In this document: positions 9,753 through 19,867 of the stretch, in pieces
Position numbering within the stretch: the first letter of the stretch is position 1
Layout: every line of letters begins with the position of its first letter
Assembly (NCBI GenBank): GCA_001557505.1
Contig: LSAX01000004.1
Location: 3,100,001 to 3,164,000, forward strand
Source of the DNA: Reticulascus tulasneorum
Taxonomy: Eukaryota > Ascomycota > Sordariomycetes > Glomerellales > Reticulascaceae
Reading direction: 5' to 3'
Length of the DNA: 64,000 bases
Program-made: the position numbers and the translations under genes
The notes under the pieces: model-generated
What the model saw: only the letters and a program-made list of their open reading frames with translations
Databases searched by the model: none
Told to the model about the DNA's origin: nothing

Positions 9753-12250
9753 CTAGCGGCTTCTGCTGCGGCGCCGACTGCGACTCCGGTCCCTGCGGTC
9801 ACGACGTGACGACCGGCTCCTATCGCGGCGACTGCGTCGACTGTCCCGATCCTTGTCTCGGTCTCGATCACGGTCTCTGTCTCTATCCCCCCTATCCCGG
9901 GAGCGGTCACGGTCGCGATCCCTGTCCCTATCTCGATCACGATCTCTTCGATCCCTGTCGCGATCGCGGTCTCTATCCCTATCTCTGTCCCGATCCCGCC
10001 GCTCCCTATCCCCGTCCCGATCGCGCTCACGATCCCTGTCGCGGTCCTTATCCCGGCTCCTACTAGGAGACCGACTCCGACGACGCTCATGCCGGTCATC
10101 ACGGTCCCGCGGTCGGTCATGGGGTCGCTCTCTGTCCCTACCAGGCGGTACGTAGCGATCGATCTCATCCAGGTCTCGCTTCCGTTTCGCCTCGGGTGAC
10201 CGCTCTCCCGCGCTCCTCTTGTCATCAATGCCGGGCACTGGCATGCCTTTCTCTCGAGCCTCGCGCTGTGCAGCAAGGTAAGCCTTGGCTTCCTTCTCAC
10301 GCTTCTTGACCTCTTCTTGTTTCGCCGCCTCCCTAGGGTCATCTAGCCGTGAGGATGGTCTCGGCGCGGATGAGTTATGGCGGGATCTTGAGCGAGTCTT
10401 TCGATCACGTTCCTTCGCCTTCTCTGGGGTCTTGGCTCGCCGAGTGGTTGAGCGACTGCGTTCGCGCCGGTCCGACTCTCGTCGGTCTACACGCGGACGA
10501 GAACGACTACGATCTTTGCGATCTGTTCGAGTCCGCGAACGACTCTTCTCGCGGCGCTCTGTCCTGACACGAGAACGGCTGCGGTCTCGCCTCTCAGTCC
10601 GAGCACGCGAGCGGCTTCTTTCCCGGCGGTCGGTACGGGTCCGGGATCGGCTCTTCTCCCGTTTGTCAGTCTTTGCGCGAGAACGGCTGCGGTCCTTGCG
10701 GGCAGTCGCAGGTCTAGAGCGACTTCGTTCGCGTCTGTCATCTTTTCGATCCGGTCGTGTCCGCGTGCGGCTAGCATCACGTCGAGTTTTGGAGCGGCTC
10801 CTCTCTCGTTTGTCCGTCCTATCACGAGAACGATCCTTCGGCCGCGGGGAAGCTGATCGACGATCCCGTTTGCGGCGATCATCGTCCTCCCGAGTGCGAT
10901 ACTTATCTCTATCCCGGTCCTTCTCTCTATCTCGACCTTTGCTTCTTTCACTTTCTCGATCAACAGCTCGTGACTCGCTGCGACCCTTCACTTTTTCTTC
11001 CGGTGCTTCTACTTTGGCCTTGGCAGTCACCGGCGTAATGGCCGCTTCTTTCAGCTCGGCCTTGACAGCACTCTCGGTGGTTTTCTTTGGTTCTACCTTT
11101 GGGGAGTCTCGAGGGGACTCCCTCTTAATGGGCATTATTGCAGATGCGGGCGCCAACCTTCTAGGCGGTGGGGCAAGTGCCTCGTCGATTTCCATCTCTG
11201 GCTGCTTGGAGGAGGAGGCCCGGTTGCTTTCCCGCACGAGCTCCTCTAACGCTGCTTGCTCGAGTTTTAGGAGGTCTTCCTTGGAAAGTTTTTGCTTCGC
11301 TTCTTCGGTTTCTTCGTCGCGTTCTTTGCGCTTTCGATCTTTATCATCTCGGCGCTCGCCGTCCCGATCACGATCTCTGTCCCTGTCTCTGTGTCGGCTT
11401 CGATCCCGATAATCTCGGTCACGGTCCCTATGGCGGTCACGACTTCGCTCTCGCTCTCGTTCTCGGTGTCGTTCCTCTCTTAGGCGATCTCTCTCGGCTT
11501 CCTGCTTCTCGCGCTCCTTTCTTCGCGCATCCCGCTCCTCTTTACGCTTGATCTCTTCCTTCTCGCGCTCTCGTTCGAGTTTCTTCCGCTCTTCCCGCAC
11601 AATCTTGCGTTTCTCCTCTTCAATAGCTGCTTCCTTCTGCTTCAATTCCTCGCGAACTCGCTCGCGCTCATTTTGTCGTGCAGCTGTCTCGGCGGCATAT
11701 TCTTCATCGGTTTTGGCGCCGCGCGCTTGCTCAGCTGCGGCATCCCCGTCGCCTATATCTACGCGTCGCAGCCCACGGATGCGCTCTTCAATTGCGCCTT
11801 TGTCAATCAGTTGCGTAATGACTTCCTCCGCTTTCTGGTAAACTCCAGACCGCTCGAGAGCACCGTCTATGAGCGCCGCTGCTTTTCCGCGATCAAGGGT
11901 GAGAAGCTGATTCGGATTTCGCTCGACTTCTTGTTCGGCGACTTCTAGGATCGCTTTTGTTACTTGCGCTTCGTAGTCCTATTGGGGAGCAGTTAGATGA
12001 GCAATTCGGCTTGGTGGCCAGACACATTACATACACTTGCTGCGAACTTATCCCACACCTCCTTTCGGATTGCATCGTATCCTCCTTTCTTCTTGAACCC
12101 ATGCGCCAGTGATTCAATTGCTGCTCGTGTTGCCGACGGTAGGGGGAGGTCTGAGGCCTTGAATTTTCTAACCACTGGGGGTGCAGCAGCAGGTGCCACG
12201 GAGACTACTTGTTCAGTAGCCATCGTGACAGGTATCGCGGTGGTCGCCAT
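9753..12250 (-). CDS. SHG1: COMPASS (Set1 complex) subunit Shg1, BOD1/SHG1 domain, with long RS/RD-rich tail
   Basis: Two exons, 12250-12035 and 11978-9753, separated by a 56-nt intron (GTATGT donor, ATAG acceptor, phase 0), giving 813 residues. Residues ~30-115 match the BOD1/SHG1 domain: KFKASDLPLPSATRAAIESL, WDKFAAS joined across the intron to DYEAQVTKAILEVAEQEVER, then a GKAAALIDGALERSGVY-type segment. In yeast Shg1 is a small subunit of the Set1 histone H3K4 methyltransferase complex; human BOD1L is the large relative. The rest is charged and low-complexity: a Glu/Arg/Lys-rich predicted coiled coil (~180-300), then Arg-Ser and Arg-Asp dipeptide repeats to the end, like splicing-factor tails. 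The yeast protein lacks such a tail as far as I know. Domain assignment is confident; the role of the tail is unknown. Confidence 0.87.
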
Positions 12251-12791
12251 CGAAGAGTACCGTCAATATTCCTCCTAGCATTGGTCAATCGTGTTCAGTG
12301 TCCGCTCTTTCGAAGCTCGAGGCTAGGGCCTTTCAGGAACGCGCGAGACCATTCGCATACATGGCGTGCTGTTTGAAATGTTCAAGGCGGCAGTGTCTCG
12401 CTGATATGCCGTAATCGATGCACGGACGGGTAGGTGTTTGTTCCAGCGGCTTTCGATGTTAAAAGAAGCTCTACCCAGTAGTAAAGCAGGAATGTGAAGG
12501 TTGAAAGCTGACTGGCGAGCGCGATGGCACCAGATCTCGAAATTGGCAGGGGTAGAAAGCCTGGGCCGACCAGGTCACCACCACAGCACGTGAAAAAAGC
12601 ACAGACCACCTTCCGATCATTTGACGACTGCTGATTGAACTCCAGTCGAACTCTCCCAATTGACAATACCGTCGAAATTCAAACAGCATCCTCAGACCGC
12701 TACCTAGCGCCACAAGCTCGAAGCGGCGAGCCCAGACAGTTCAATCCCGATATACATTGATCGTCCCTCTCACTATACCTAATTGCCCGAA
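12251..12791. promoter_or_regulatory. Divergent promoter region, SHG1 / complex I subunit
   Basis: A 541 bp stretch between two divergent start codons. It contains ATTGG (reverse CCAAT) words near 12279 and 12540; in a stretch this long such words are expected by chance. Nothing else recognised. Confidence 0.5.
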
Positions 12792-13156
12792 ATGGTGCAC
12801 AGGATCCTCTTCTGGAGCGGCTTCGGTGCGTGACTTCTTCTCATCATCTCACATCAACAGCCATTGATCGATCCCTTTGAACCTGCGCCCAGGTCTCCAT
12901 CGTTCTGTATAGCATCTAACTCTTTATAGGCTTTGCGGCCCGGTTCTGGCAAATGGGCATCGAGATGCGGCCCTTCTTCAACAAGGAATCGCTATGGGCA
13001 TATCCGGTGTACATGGCAGGCGGAGGAAGCTTCGGGTACTGGCTGCAAGGCGTGGACGATCGGCAGACGTCAATCTTGAACGAACGAAAACACATCCTGC
13101 TGGAGAAGAGGGCGCGGAAGGTCCAAAAGGATGCAGAGCTGGCTGGTGCGGCATAG
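12792..13156 (+). CDS. Small accessory subunit of NADH:ubiquinone oxidoreductase (complex I), fungal 14 kDa-type
   Basis: Two exons, 12792-12825 and 12930-13156, encode 86 residues: MVHRILFWSGFG joined across a 104-nt intron (GTGCGT donor, TATAG acceptor, phase 1) to FAARFWQMGIEMRPFF. One short hydrophobic stretch (YPVYMAGGGSFGYWLQG, about residues 38-54) suggests a single membrane pass, followed by a charged helix ending in Ala-rich residues. From memory, the N-terminal FWSGFG..RFWQ.GIEMRPFFN pattern is that of a small fungal complex I subunit annotated as 14 kDa; the length here (~10 kDa) is shorter than that name implies, so the subunit identity is less sure than the exon structure. It would sit in the mitochondrial inner membrane. 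It shares a 541 bp divergent promoter with SHG1. Confidence 0.68.
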
Positions 13157-13474
13157 GGGAGGGAATGCTAGGGAATCGCGGATGGAGATGGTCGTGAGAT
13201 CGGGTTGGTGAACCCATCTGTGAAAGGCCAGCGGGGCGGACTTGTACATACAATGAGGGATAGACAATAAAGTCTTGAACCTGGTCGCAGAGCTCAATGG
13301 GTTTCTTCGTTTTTGAGACGCTTCAGCATTTAAGGAACTGCGGTAGCCAAACGATTCTATTCAGCCACAGTTCGAACAAGGTATCACGGCTATAGCATCT
13401 ACCGTATGCAAAATCCGGCAACGGACTCAGTTCCCCATGCAGCGCTACCTCCCTCTACCCATACGCCTCTCCGT
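13157..13474. other. Intergenic, convergent 3' ends
   Basis: A 318 bp stretch between the tails of the complex I subunit and eIF2B delta genes. Apart from the AATAAA listed separately, nothing is recognised. Confidence 0.6.
13266..13271 (+). terminator. AATAAA polyadenylation signal
   Basis: A canonical AATAAA hexamer 110 bp past the stop codon of the small complex I subunit gene, in the right place for 3' end formation. Confidence 0.55.
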
Positions 13475-14869
13475 CTATAGCTCCTCTAGCTTCCTTAGAA
13501 TCGCAGGCACCGAGGTTGGCGAAGTATTCCCCAACTCTGTCACCACGACAGATATGTACTTATCACTCGTGGTATCAAACAGCAACCTCAACCCCAAATC
13601 GCTGTTTCGCTCTGGATCAATCTCGTTGTACGTCAGCGAGTCCATCGCCACCCTCTCGGTGAAGTTGATGGTCTCCGACAACGCGACAACACGCACTCCC
13701 AGATCCGCCGCCGCTATTACAATATCGCACGTTCCTGACCGAGCATACATGGCTCCATTGCTGAACATTGCTTCCGCGCCAATGAGCACTCTCGATGTAT
13801 CCCGAAGGAGGGATGTCAAAGCATATAAGCCAGGACTGTATACTACGTCGAGGCCATGACTTTGTAATCTCTTGGCCAGATCTTGGCCAGTCCTCTCAAA
13901 TGGGTCATCTACCACGACCACTCCGAAGGTCTTCCCGTCTGATTGAGCTTGACGCAGTACCCTCTCCACCAAGTTGTGGTGGGCATATGTGAGCACTAGC
14001 TCCCCCTCCTCGATCATGTCTGCTGCAGACTTGACAATGACCGTGTCGGCAAGGGTGATTCTCTCTTGGATGAAGTTGTCAATTGACTCGATGAGCAGCT
14101 TCTTCGCTTCAAAGTCTGGTAGATCGATGTCAATCTTGCTGATTTGAAGCTTCAACCATCTGATAGCGTTGCCCATGGAGAAACACATGGGCCTGCACGC
14201 AGTGAGGTATTCAATCTGGGGGTTGAGAACATGTGCTGTAAAATGCCGGGAGAATGTGTTTCCTTGGGGTGTGGTGTATGAGTCGATGACCTGTTGAAAG
14301 TTAGTGAAGCGCCGCCAATGAACTATCTTCTGACTGACCTGCTTAAACGCCAGTAATGTGCCTTCCAGCCGCGTGGTGCTGTCACTGATAGTGAGGGCAC
14401 TCATCTGCTGCCCCAAGACTAGGACCGCCGGATGGACGTCCTTGTCTGTTTCGGTCATCTCTATTCTCCTAGCCACAGACAAATGGCTAAAGCACTCAGG
14501 TATCGTCGGCTTCACCTCCTTCGCAACTGCGGCAACAGCTTTCACGGATTGTCCCCGAGCACCGGATGTGCCCGCCGCTTGCGGCCCATCTTGTTTGGCC
14601 TTTGATTTCCCTCCTTTTGCGTCACCTCCACCTTGAGCCACGGGCCCCTTGGGGACGGCTGCTGCGGCTGCTGGTTGTGTGGCCTTTTGTTGCGCTCTCC
14701 TCGATGCTTTCTCTGCTTTCGCTTTCGCCTTCTGCTCCGCGCCTGTCAATTTTTTCTCGCCGGGCGGTGCGGCTGTTTCTTCCTTCTGATTTGGCTTTTC
14801 TTTCTTTGCATTCTTTTTCTCGTTCGGATCAGGTGCACCGCCGCTTGCAGTCACCGTCTCTGTTGCCAT
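13475..14869 (-). CDS. GCD2: Translation initiation factor eIF2B subunit delta
   Basis: Two exons, 14869-14339 and 14290-13475, give 448 residues. The start is the first ATG of the frame (MATETVTASGG). The 48-nt intron (GTCAGT donor, CAACAG acceptor) is in frame and stop-free, so it is easily read as coding. Removing it joins LLAFKQ to VIDSYTTPQGNTFSRHF, which restores the conserved family sequence. The first ~125 residues are a Lys/Ala/Gly-rich linker. The remainder is the IF-2B domain, with YLTACRPMCFSMGNAIRWLK, the VVVVDDPFERTG segment and the C-terminal NDIDPERN-like region (YNEIDPERN). eIF2B is the GDP/GTP exchange factor for eIF2 and the target of eIF2-alpha phosphorylation; the delta subunit is in the regulatory core. 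Its gene tail faces the complex I subunit gene. Confidence 0.93.
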   Translation of the reverse strand: MATETVTASGGAPDPNEKKNAKKEKPNQKEETAAPPGEKKLTGAEQKAKAKAEKASRRAQQKATQPAAAAAVPKGPVAQGGGDAKGGKSKAKQDGPQAAGTSGARGQSVKAVAAVAKEVKPTIPECFSHLSVARRIEMTETDKDVHPAVLVLGQQMSALTISDSTTRLEGTLLAFKQVSQKIVHWRRFTNFQQVIDSYTTPQGNTFSRHFTAHVLNPQIEYLTACRPMCFSMGNAIRWLKLQISKIDIDLPDFEAKKLLIESIDNFIQERITLADTVIVKSAADMIEEGELVLTYAHHNLVERVLRQAQSDGKTFGVVVVDDPFERTGQDLAKRLQSHGLDVVYSPGLYALTSLLRDTSRVLIGAEAMFSNGAMYARSGTCDIVIAAADLGVRVVALSETINFTERVAMDSLTYNEIDPERNSDLGLRLLFDTTSDKYISVVVTELGNTSPTSVPAILRKLEEL

Positions 14870-15557
14870 CGTCGTGCCTCGGTGGTCTGACAATCACGCA
14901 CAGATGCAGATGGTTCGTTCCTCGGGTCGCTTGTGCTTGTAGAAGGAGTCTCGAGCTTGTTATCGAAGATCAAGAAGATTCGCAAATCGCTAAATATTAC
15001 CGAAATTGACAGAGTTCGTGCAGCGCATTCATCTATTTGTTGCTGCGAAAGTGGAGGGATGTGCCCAAAAATTTTGGAGGTTGAGTCACAGGGATGATCA
15101 GAATACCCCGCGCTAAGAGCTCGCTAGTTGGAGCTTAAAGCACCGAAGTGCAGGGAATGTGTGGCACTCGCCCAGCCGTTGGCACATCATTCAGCCACTG
15201 ATGAGGTTGGTGTAACCCAGTTGTCTTCTCATCAAGACAAGACGGGGCTTCCGCAGGATAAGATCTATGTTGAACATCTTTGCTCGGATTTTAAAAGAGT
15301 TCGATCATAATCCTAAATGCCAAGAACTCTGACGTAGGATTCACTGGCGGTGCTATGTCAGTGACTAAAGCTGTGCTTCATATTCTTGAGCTACTCATTG
15401 AGGTAACTTGAAACTCCCAATGGATACGGGGTCTCGATGCTCGTTGTCTCTTGATTCTATCCTCGTCTCTGCTTCAGCATGCAGAAGACTACTTAGTCAT
15501 GCTTTGTTAGGCATCGTAAATTTCCCACAGCACAAGTGACTGGCCTCATAGACTCGT
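14870..15557. other. Intergenic, tandem (eIF2B delta upstream / mtIF3 downstream)
   Basis: A 688 bp stretch holding the eIF2B delta promoter and the 3' UTR of the mtIF3 gene. No further gene recognised. Confidence 0.6.
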
Positions 15558-16364
15558 TCATCCCGGCGCAGGTGCCTCCAGGTATAGCTTGATTGTCTTC
15601 GCAATATCTCCATCGGGACCTTTCCACTCCTTCGCCCCAGATACACTCGCCGTCGTTTCCCTCACCGCCCTCAGCAGTTCCTCCCTCTCCTCCTTGGTCG
15701 CCGTCCTGCCCTTGTTTTTCTTTGCCAACAGTACCTCGACCCGGTATCCCTTCTCAAGAAACGTCCTGAGGTTCTTCATCTTGTATTCCAAATCATGTGC
15801 CGCGATAGCCCAATTCAGTTCCAACTCCTTGAGTTTCGCTGTCTGCTTGCTTGCCTTTTCCACCTCCTTCTTTGCCTTCAGCGCGGCCTGCTCTACATGC
15901 TTGTCGATGATCTTGCAGATGGCTGGCTGGTCGCGTAAAGAGCCGTCGAAGGAGGATGTGGACGCCGGTTTTACCATGCGCAGAGTGTAATGCTTCTGGT
16001 CGAGAGAGGCGAGCACATCTTGTGTGAAGTGCGGACCCGTCATCTGGTTGTCTTGGTCTACTACCATGATGTGTCTGTCGCGGATTTGATTGTCTCGAAG
16101 TGGCCCGGCGACCTTAGACTTCTTGTCTGCAGCGGTGTCATTCTCCAAATTGGCTCTCCAGGCCCTTCTAACAAGTCCTCTGGATTGTAGTACTAGGCCG
16201 CTCCGAATGAAACTTGCGCGTGCAATTTCAGAATGCCCCCAATTCCTCGTCGGTGTAGATAGAATCAGTCGTCGTGTGACGGCTCGTTCTGCAGGTTCGA
16301 AAGGAGAGACGAAGACCTTGTGCAAGGCGATCCGGCTGCTGAGAATGCATTGAGTGGTCCTCAT
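15558..16364 (-). CDS. Mitochondrial translation initiation factor IF-3
   Basis: Encodes 268 residues from the ATG at 16364. The open frame runs 48 codons further upstream, but the sequence there reads as leader; starting at MRTTQCILSSRIALHKVF gives an Arg-rich, acid-free presequence typical for mitochondria. An IF3 N-domain-like segment (PLRDNQIRDRHIMVVDQDN) is followed by the IF3 C-domain, with the Lys-rich helix KKEVEKASKQTAKLKELEL, the WAIAAHDLEYKMKNLRTFL segment and the GYRVEVLLAKK strand. IF3 keeps mitoribosomal subunits apart and checks start-codon pairing. Fungal homologues are divergent, as here. The gene is divergent from IMP1 across 296 bp, so two mitochondrial proteins may share control. 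Confidence 0.88.
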   Translation of the reverse strand: MRTTQCILSSRIALHKVFVSPFEPAERAVTRRLILSTPTRNWGHSEIARASFIRSGLVLQSRGLVRRAWRANLENDTAADKKSKVAGPLRDNQIRDRHIMVVDQDNQMTGPHFTQDVLASLDQKHYTLRMVKPASTSSFDGSLRDQPAICKIIDKHVEQAALKAKKEVEKASKQTAKLKELELNWAIAAHDLEYKMKNLRTFLEKGYRVEVLLAKKNKGRTATKEEREELLRAVRETTASVSGAKEWKGPDGDIAKTIKLYLEAPAPG

Positions 16365-16660
16365 GTTCGATGAACAGCGTGCACAGGTTACTATCTGAAA
16401 ATCGCAACGAGACTGCCGAACTCCGTGAGGAATATGGTAGAACGTCAAGTGGATGGAGGAATTAAGATGGACTCGACCAGAGTGGGACGCGGGCCAATCA
16501 TGCTCCACAGGCCCCCCCCAAGGGCTTCGGTGGTCAAAGCTTCAACATCAAGCACCCCCCGAAGCAGCCACTCTCACTCATACTTCCAAGTCAACGCTCT
16601 CACTCAGAGCCGATCTCTCAAATTAGCTTTATCGCCAACAAACAACTCAATGTAGCCCGC
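16365..16660. promoter_or_regulatory. Divergent promoter, mtIF3 / IMP1, with CCAAT box
   Basis: A 296 bp stretch between two divergent mitochondrial-protein genes. It carries GGGCCAATCA at 16491-16500, a CCAAT box; the same ten bases occur in the hydrolase/Sm D2 promoter. No experimental support is visible. Confidence 0.5.
16650..16655 (+). promoter_or_regulatory. Minimal start-stop upstream ORF (ATG TAG)
   Basis: An ATG immediately followed by TAG ends five bases before the IMP1 start codon. If it lies in the mRNA leader it is a start-stop element, a type known to hold ribosomes and lower translation of the following frame. That it is transcribed is inference. Confidence 0.4.
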
Positions 16661-17246
16661 ATGGCAGCCATTTCCTCCATCCGTCAAAGCCTTCGGCTTA
16701 GCCTTAGCATGGTAAAAGCCGGCTTCATCTTCCACCTGATCATGGACTACGGCATCCAAGTCGGTCCGGCATCAGGCCCATCCATGCTTCCCAGCTTCGA
16801 AGTCCTAGGCGATTGGCTGCTGGTATCAAAATACCATCGCCACGGACGGGGTGTTAGAGTCGGCGACCTAGTGCACTACCGCATCCCCATCTTTCACCAG
16901 ATGGACGGTGTTAAGCGGGTGCTCGGCATGCCTGGAGACTATGTCATGGCTGACACGCCGGAGAGTGGAGGGATGCAAATGATTCAGGTATTTAGAGCCT
17001 TTCACAAGCCCATTACGTTCAGGCAGTATCGGCTCCCGAAGGTGTACGTACTCACTCTCAAAACAGGTCCCCCAGGGCCATTGCTGGCTTGTAGGCGACA
17101 ATCTTGTGGCCTCGAGAGACTCGAGAATGTTTGGGCCGGTGCCACTAGCACTTGTCCAGGGAAAAGTGCTGGCCAAATTCGTGCCCCCATGGCACAGCTT
17201 TAAATGGATGCAGAATGGTCTTGAGAGCTTCGAAGACCACCGATAG
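16661..17246 (+). CDS. IMP1: Mitochondrial inner membrane protease subunit 1 (signal peptidase I family)
   Basis: Two exons, 16661-16987 and 17067-17246, give 168 residues; the 79-nt intron (GTATTT donor, AACAG acceptor) lies at phase 0. The Ser/Lys catalytic dyad of the S26 family is present: GPSMLP (Ser41) and the [10 protein letters not shown] box (Lys85). Exon 2 adds the third conserved box, GHCWLVGDN, then [11 protein letters not shown], completing boxes B to E of type I signal peptidases. A hydrophobic segment near residues 15-30 anchors it in the inner membrane. Imp1 removes sorting signals from proteins exported to the intermembrane space, usually in a heterodimer with Imp2. It lies head to head with the mtIF3 gene and has an ATG-TAG element just before the start. 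Confidence 0.94.
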
Positions 17247-17796
17247 CCCACTGCGGCAGATTGTTCGGTTCATATTCACAGCTTCTTTGCCCCTCGAGGA
17301 TGAATCTTGGTATTGTATCACCACGGACCGGCGTCACTTAGAAGGCAAAATGGGAGGCAAATTTGTAGGTGATGTGCAATGTCTTCTAAAAGAACTCATG
17401 TCTAATTACAACTGATTAGGAGAAACACGATCAGGTGGAAATCATGAGACTTGGAGAAACCAATAGCAATAGAACAATGAATGACCCGACGTCTTGGGGT
17501 CTTAATGCATAATACAAAGGGACAATACCTGAATCCTTCTGCCAATGACAGGCCCGTTTCTGGTTCCGACAGCGTGCGAATTTTCCAGTAGAAATCAGCT
17601 CGCAAAATGAATCGCTCCTGACAAAATGCTTGCGCGCCGAGAATACACACGTTGGAACAGCCGGACTCATTCCGTAAAAGGATAAACGCCGATAACACCT
17701 CGCCCGTTTGACCCTGTCCAGCATGAAATGCCGTAGGAATGAATAAAACGAGAAGATACGTGGAAAGAGAAGTCAAGGAGTGTGCGAGTGTGGCTG
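17247..17796. other. Intergenic, convergent 3' ends
   Basis: A 550 bp stretch between the tails of IMP1 and VAC8. Nothing recognised beyond chance open frames. Confidence 0.6.
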
Positions 17797-19867
17797 TCAG
17801 CCTTCGATGTGTGTCTTCGACATACTCTGTCCGAGCAGCTCCAGGCACCGCTGGGCAAGGTTGACCACCTCGCCCTCATCGTCGTCTTCGAACTCATTGT
17901 CTGGTTCAACCTGTCTGTTTGCAATCGACTTAATCTGGTCAACAATGTCCTCCGACTGACCGATCAGTTGGATTAAATTCTTATCCTCCGACTCGAGAAG
18001 CTGGAGCAGGGTCCAGATGGCGATGTGCTGGAAGGTTGCATCGCCGCTCTGAAGAAACCTCGTCAAGTAGCCGTGGATGCCGCCATTGGGCTCCTTCCAG
18101 TTTTGGACAAACACGGAGTAATCACCAACTATTGGGATTAGCATTTTTCACCATAAATCGCTTTCATGTGATAGTTCCATACCTTTGGAGGATAGGTTAC
18201 CAAGGGCCGCAGCGCTGTTACCCTGGACTTCGATACTTGGCGAGTGAGTAAGGGGAATGAGAACCTCGAAGACGCCCAGATTCAGGAGATGTGACTTTAG
18301 CTCATCGCTTAGAGCAAGCACCGCAATTGCAGCTGTCATCTCAGATTGCACCGTGACAGGGACATCAAGCACCAGCTGCTTGCATTTCTGGACGGCACCA
18401 GCATCTAGGACTAAAGCCTTGTTGCGATCCGAGCTAGCTGCCAGATTCCTAAGCGTGGAAATTGCGTGGCATTGAATCTCTTCGTTATCCGTTGATCCAA
18501 GGAGGTCAACCAGTGGCTTTAGGAAGCCAGCTTCGATTATAGGCGACTCATTCATGGGGTGAATAGAAATGTTCCGTATACAAGCAACAGCGGACAGAAT
18601 TAGCGGAAGATATGACGATTGAAGCAGCCGAAGAAGAGGCGCCAAGCCGCTGGCCCGCACAATATCCAACTGGTACTTCTCATCGGAAGCCAGGTTTCGA
18701 AGGGCAAGAGCTGCTTGACATTGTACCTTGGGCGAAGAGGAATCCATAAGGGCCACAAGCGACGAGACAAGCTTCGTTTCCGTTTGCGCAAGCTTCCGTC
18801 TGTTGTTACCATCAACGGCGATGTTGCTCAAGGCGGTTGTGCAGTAGTATTGTACGTCCACGTCTCCAGAGGATAACAGCTGAACAAGAACCGGAATGGC
18901 GCCGGCATTAACAAGCTGTTGTCGGTTTTCGTCTGCCTCTCAGTTAGCTTTCGCCGCTATGTCCAGACATCAAACTCGACGAACCAGAATGTGTCATATT
19001 TAATAAGGCTCCTGTGGCGTTTCTTTGCACCCTCATATCCCTGGATTTTGCCAGCCGTGTCAAAGGTCCTAGAGCACCCGAGCGAGCAATCTTTGCTTTG
19101 TTCTCTTCATGCGTGGCCAAGTTCGTGATGCAGCCGACGGCATTGCATTGGACCTCGACGTTTGGCGACAGCATCTGCCGAATAAGGGGTGTGAGTCCTC
19201 CCAACTGCACAATCAAGACCTTGTTCTCGGCTGATGATTCGAGTCAGCAAGCATTCCCACCTGCGCGATGTCACGCCCGCGACCTACTATTGACTGCCAG
19301 ATTCCCCAACGCCGCACTCGCCGCCCTCTGAACCTCGATATCCGGGCTTTGTAGAAGAAATAGGATGGGCTCGAGAGTATCTCGGTCGACTTCTCGGACA
19401 TCTATGAAATCTGGGTTAGCAAGGCTATCAAAGATCTTGCCATCCATGTCCTCCCGCGGATCTTTTTTTCGTGGTCATCCACGACTCGGGTCATTCCCGG
19501 CGCGGTCGTTTGAGAAGACGTACCTCGTTCGGTGATCTCAGCAAAAGTGAGACTCGCACTCCGTTGCAGGTCGATGTTCTCGGAAAATACTAGGGTGCTC
19601 AGGGCCCGAAGGGGCTCGCCAGAGAAGAAGTCTGTTTCCCCGCGCTATTCCATCGTCAGTGTGCCATGTCCAAATAATTGCATATTCAAACTGACGTTTT
19701 CCAAGTACTGTAAGAGGTCGGCAACAGCTTCTCGCTCGCTGTCGGCGAGGACGGGTTCGTATAGGCCATCGCGGGAGCGTCCTGAAAAATGGTCAGAGGG
19801 CAGCTCCATTTTGCACGGCTGTGGAATGCACGGATTTACCTCCGCAACATGAAGAACAAGCGCCCAT
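17797..19867 (-). CDS. VAC8: Vacuolar armadillo-repeat protein Vac8
   Basis: Seven exons (19867-19840, 19781-19696, 19644-19524, 19401-19288, 19230-18985, 18932-18183, 18128-17797) encode 558 residues, with every junction in phase. The short first exon encodes MGACSSCCG: Gly2 for myristoylation and Cys4, Cys7, Cys8 for palmitoylation, the lipid anchor that attaches Vac8 to the vacuole membrane. A run of armadillo repeats fills the rest, each with phrases such as [55 protein letters not shown] and [16 protein letters not shown], ending near an acidic stretch ([10 protein letters not shown]). Vac8 acts in vacuole inheritance, vacuole fusion, the nucleus-vacuole junction and selective autophagy. 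Length matches the usual ~560. It is divergent from SNF4 across 2 kb. Confidence 0.96.

Noticed and set aside
10285..11412. Long open frame (375 codons) on the + strand, Ser/Arg/Leu-rich
   Set aside because: It is the antisense of the SHG1 charged repeats; RS/RD-coding repeats keep the opposite strand open. No independent gene signal.
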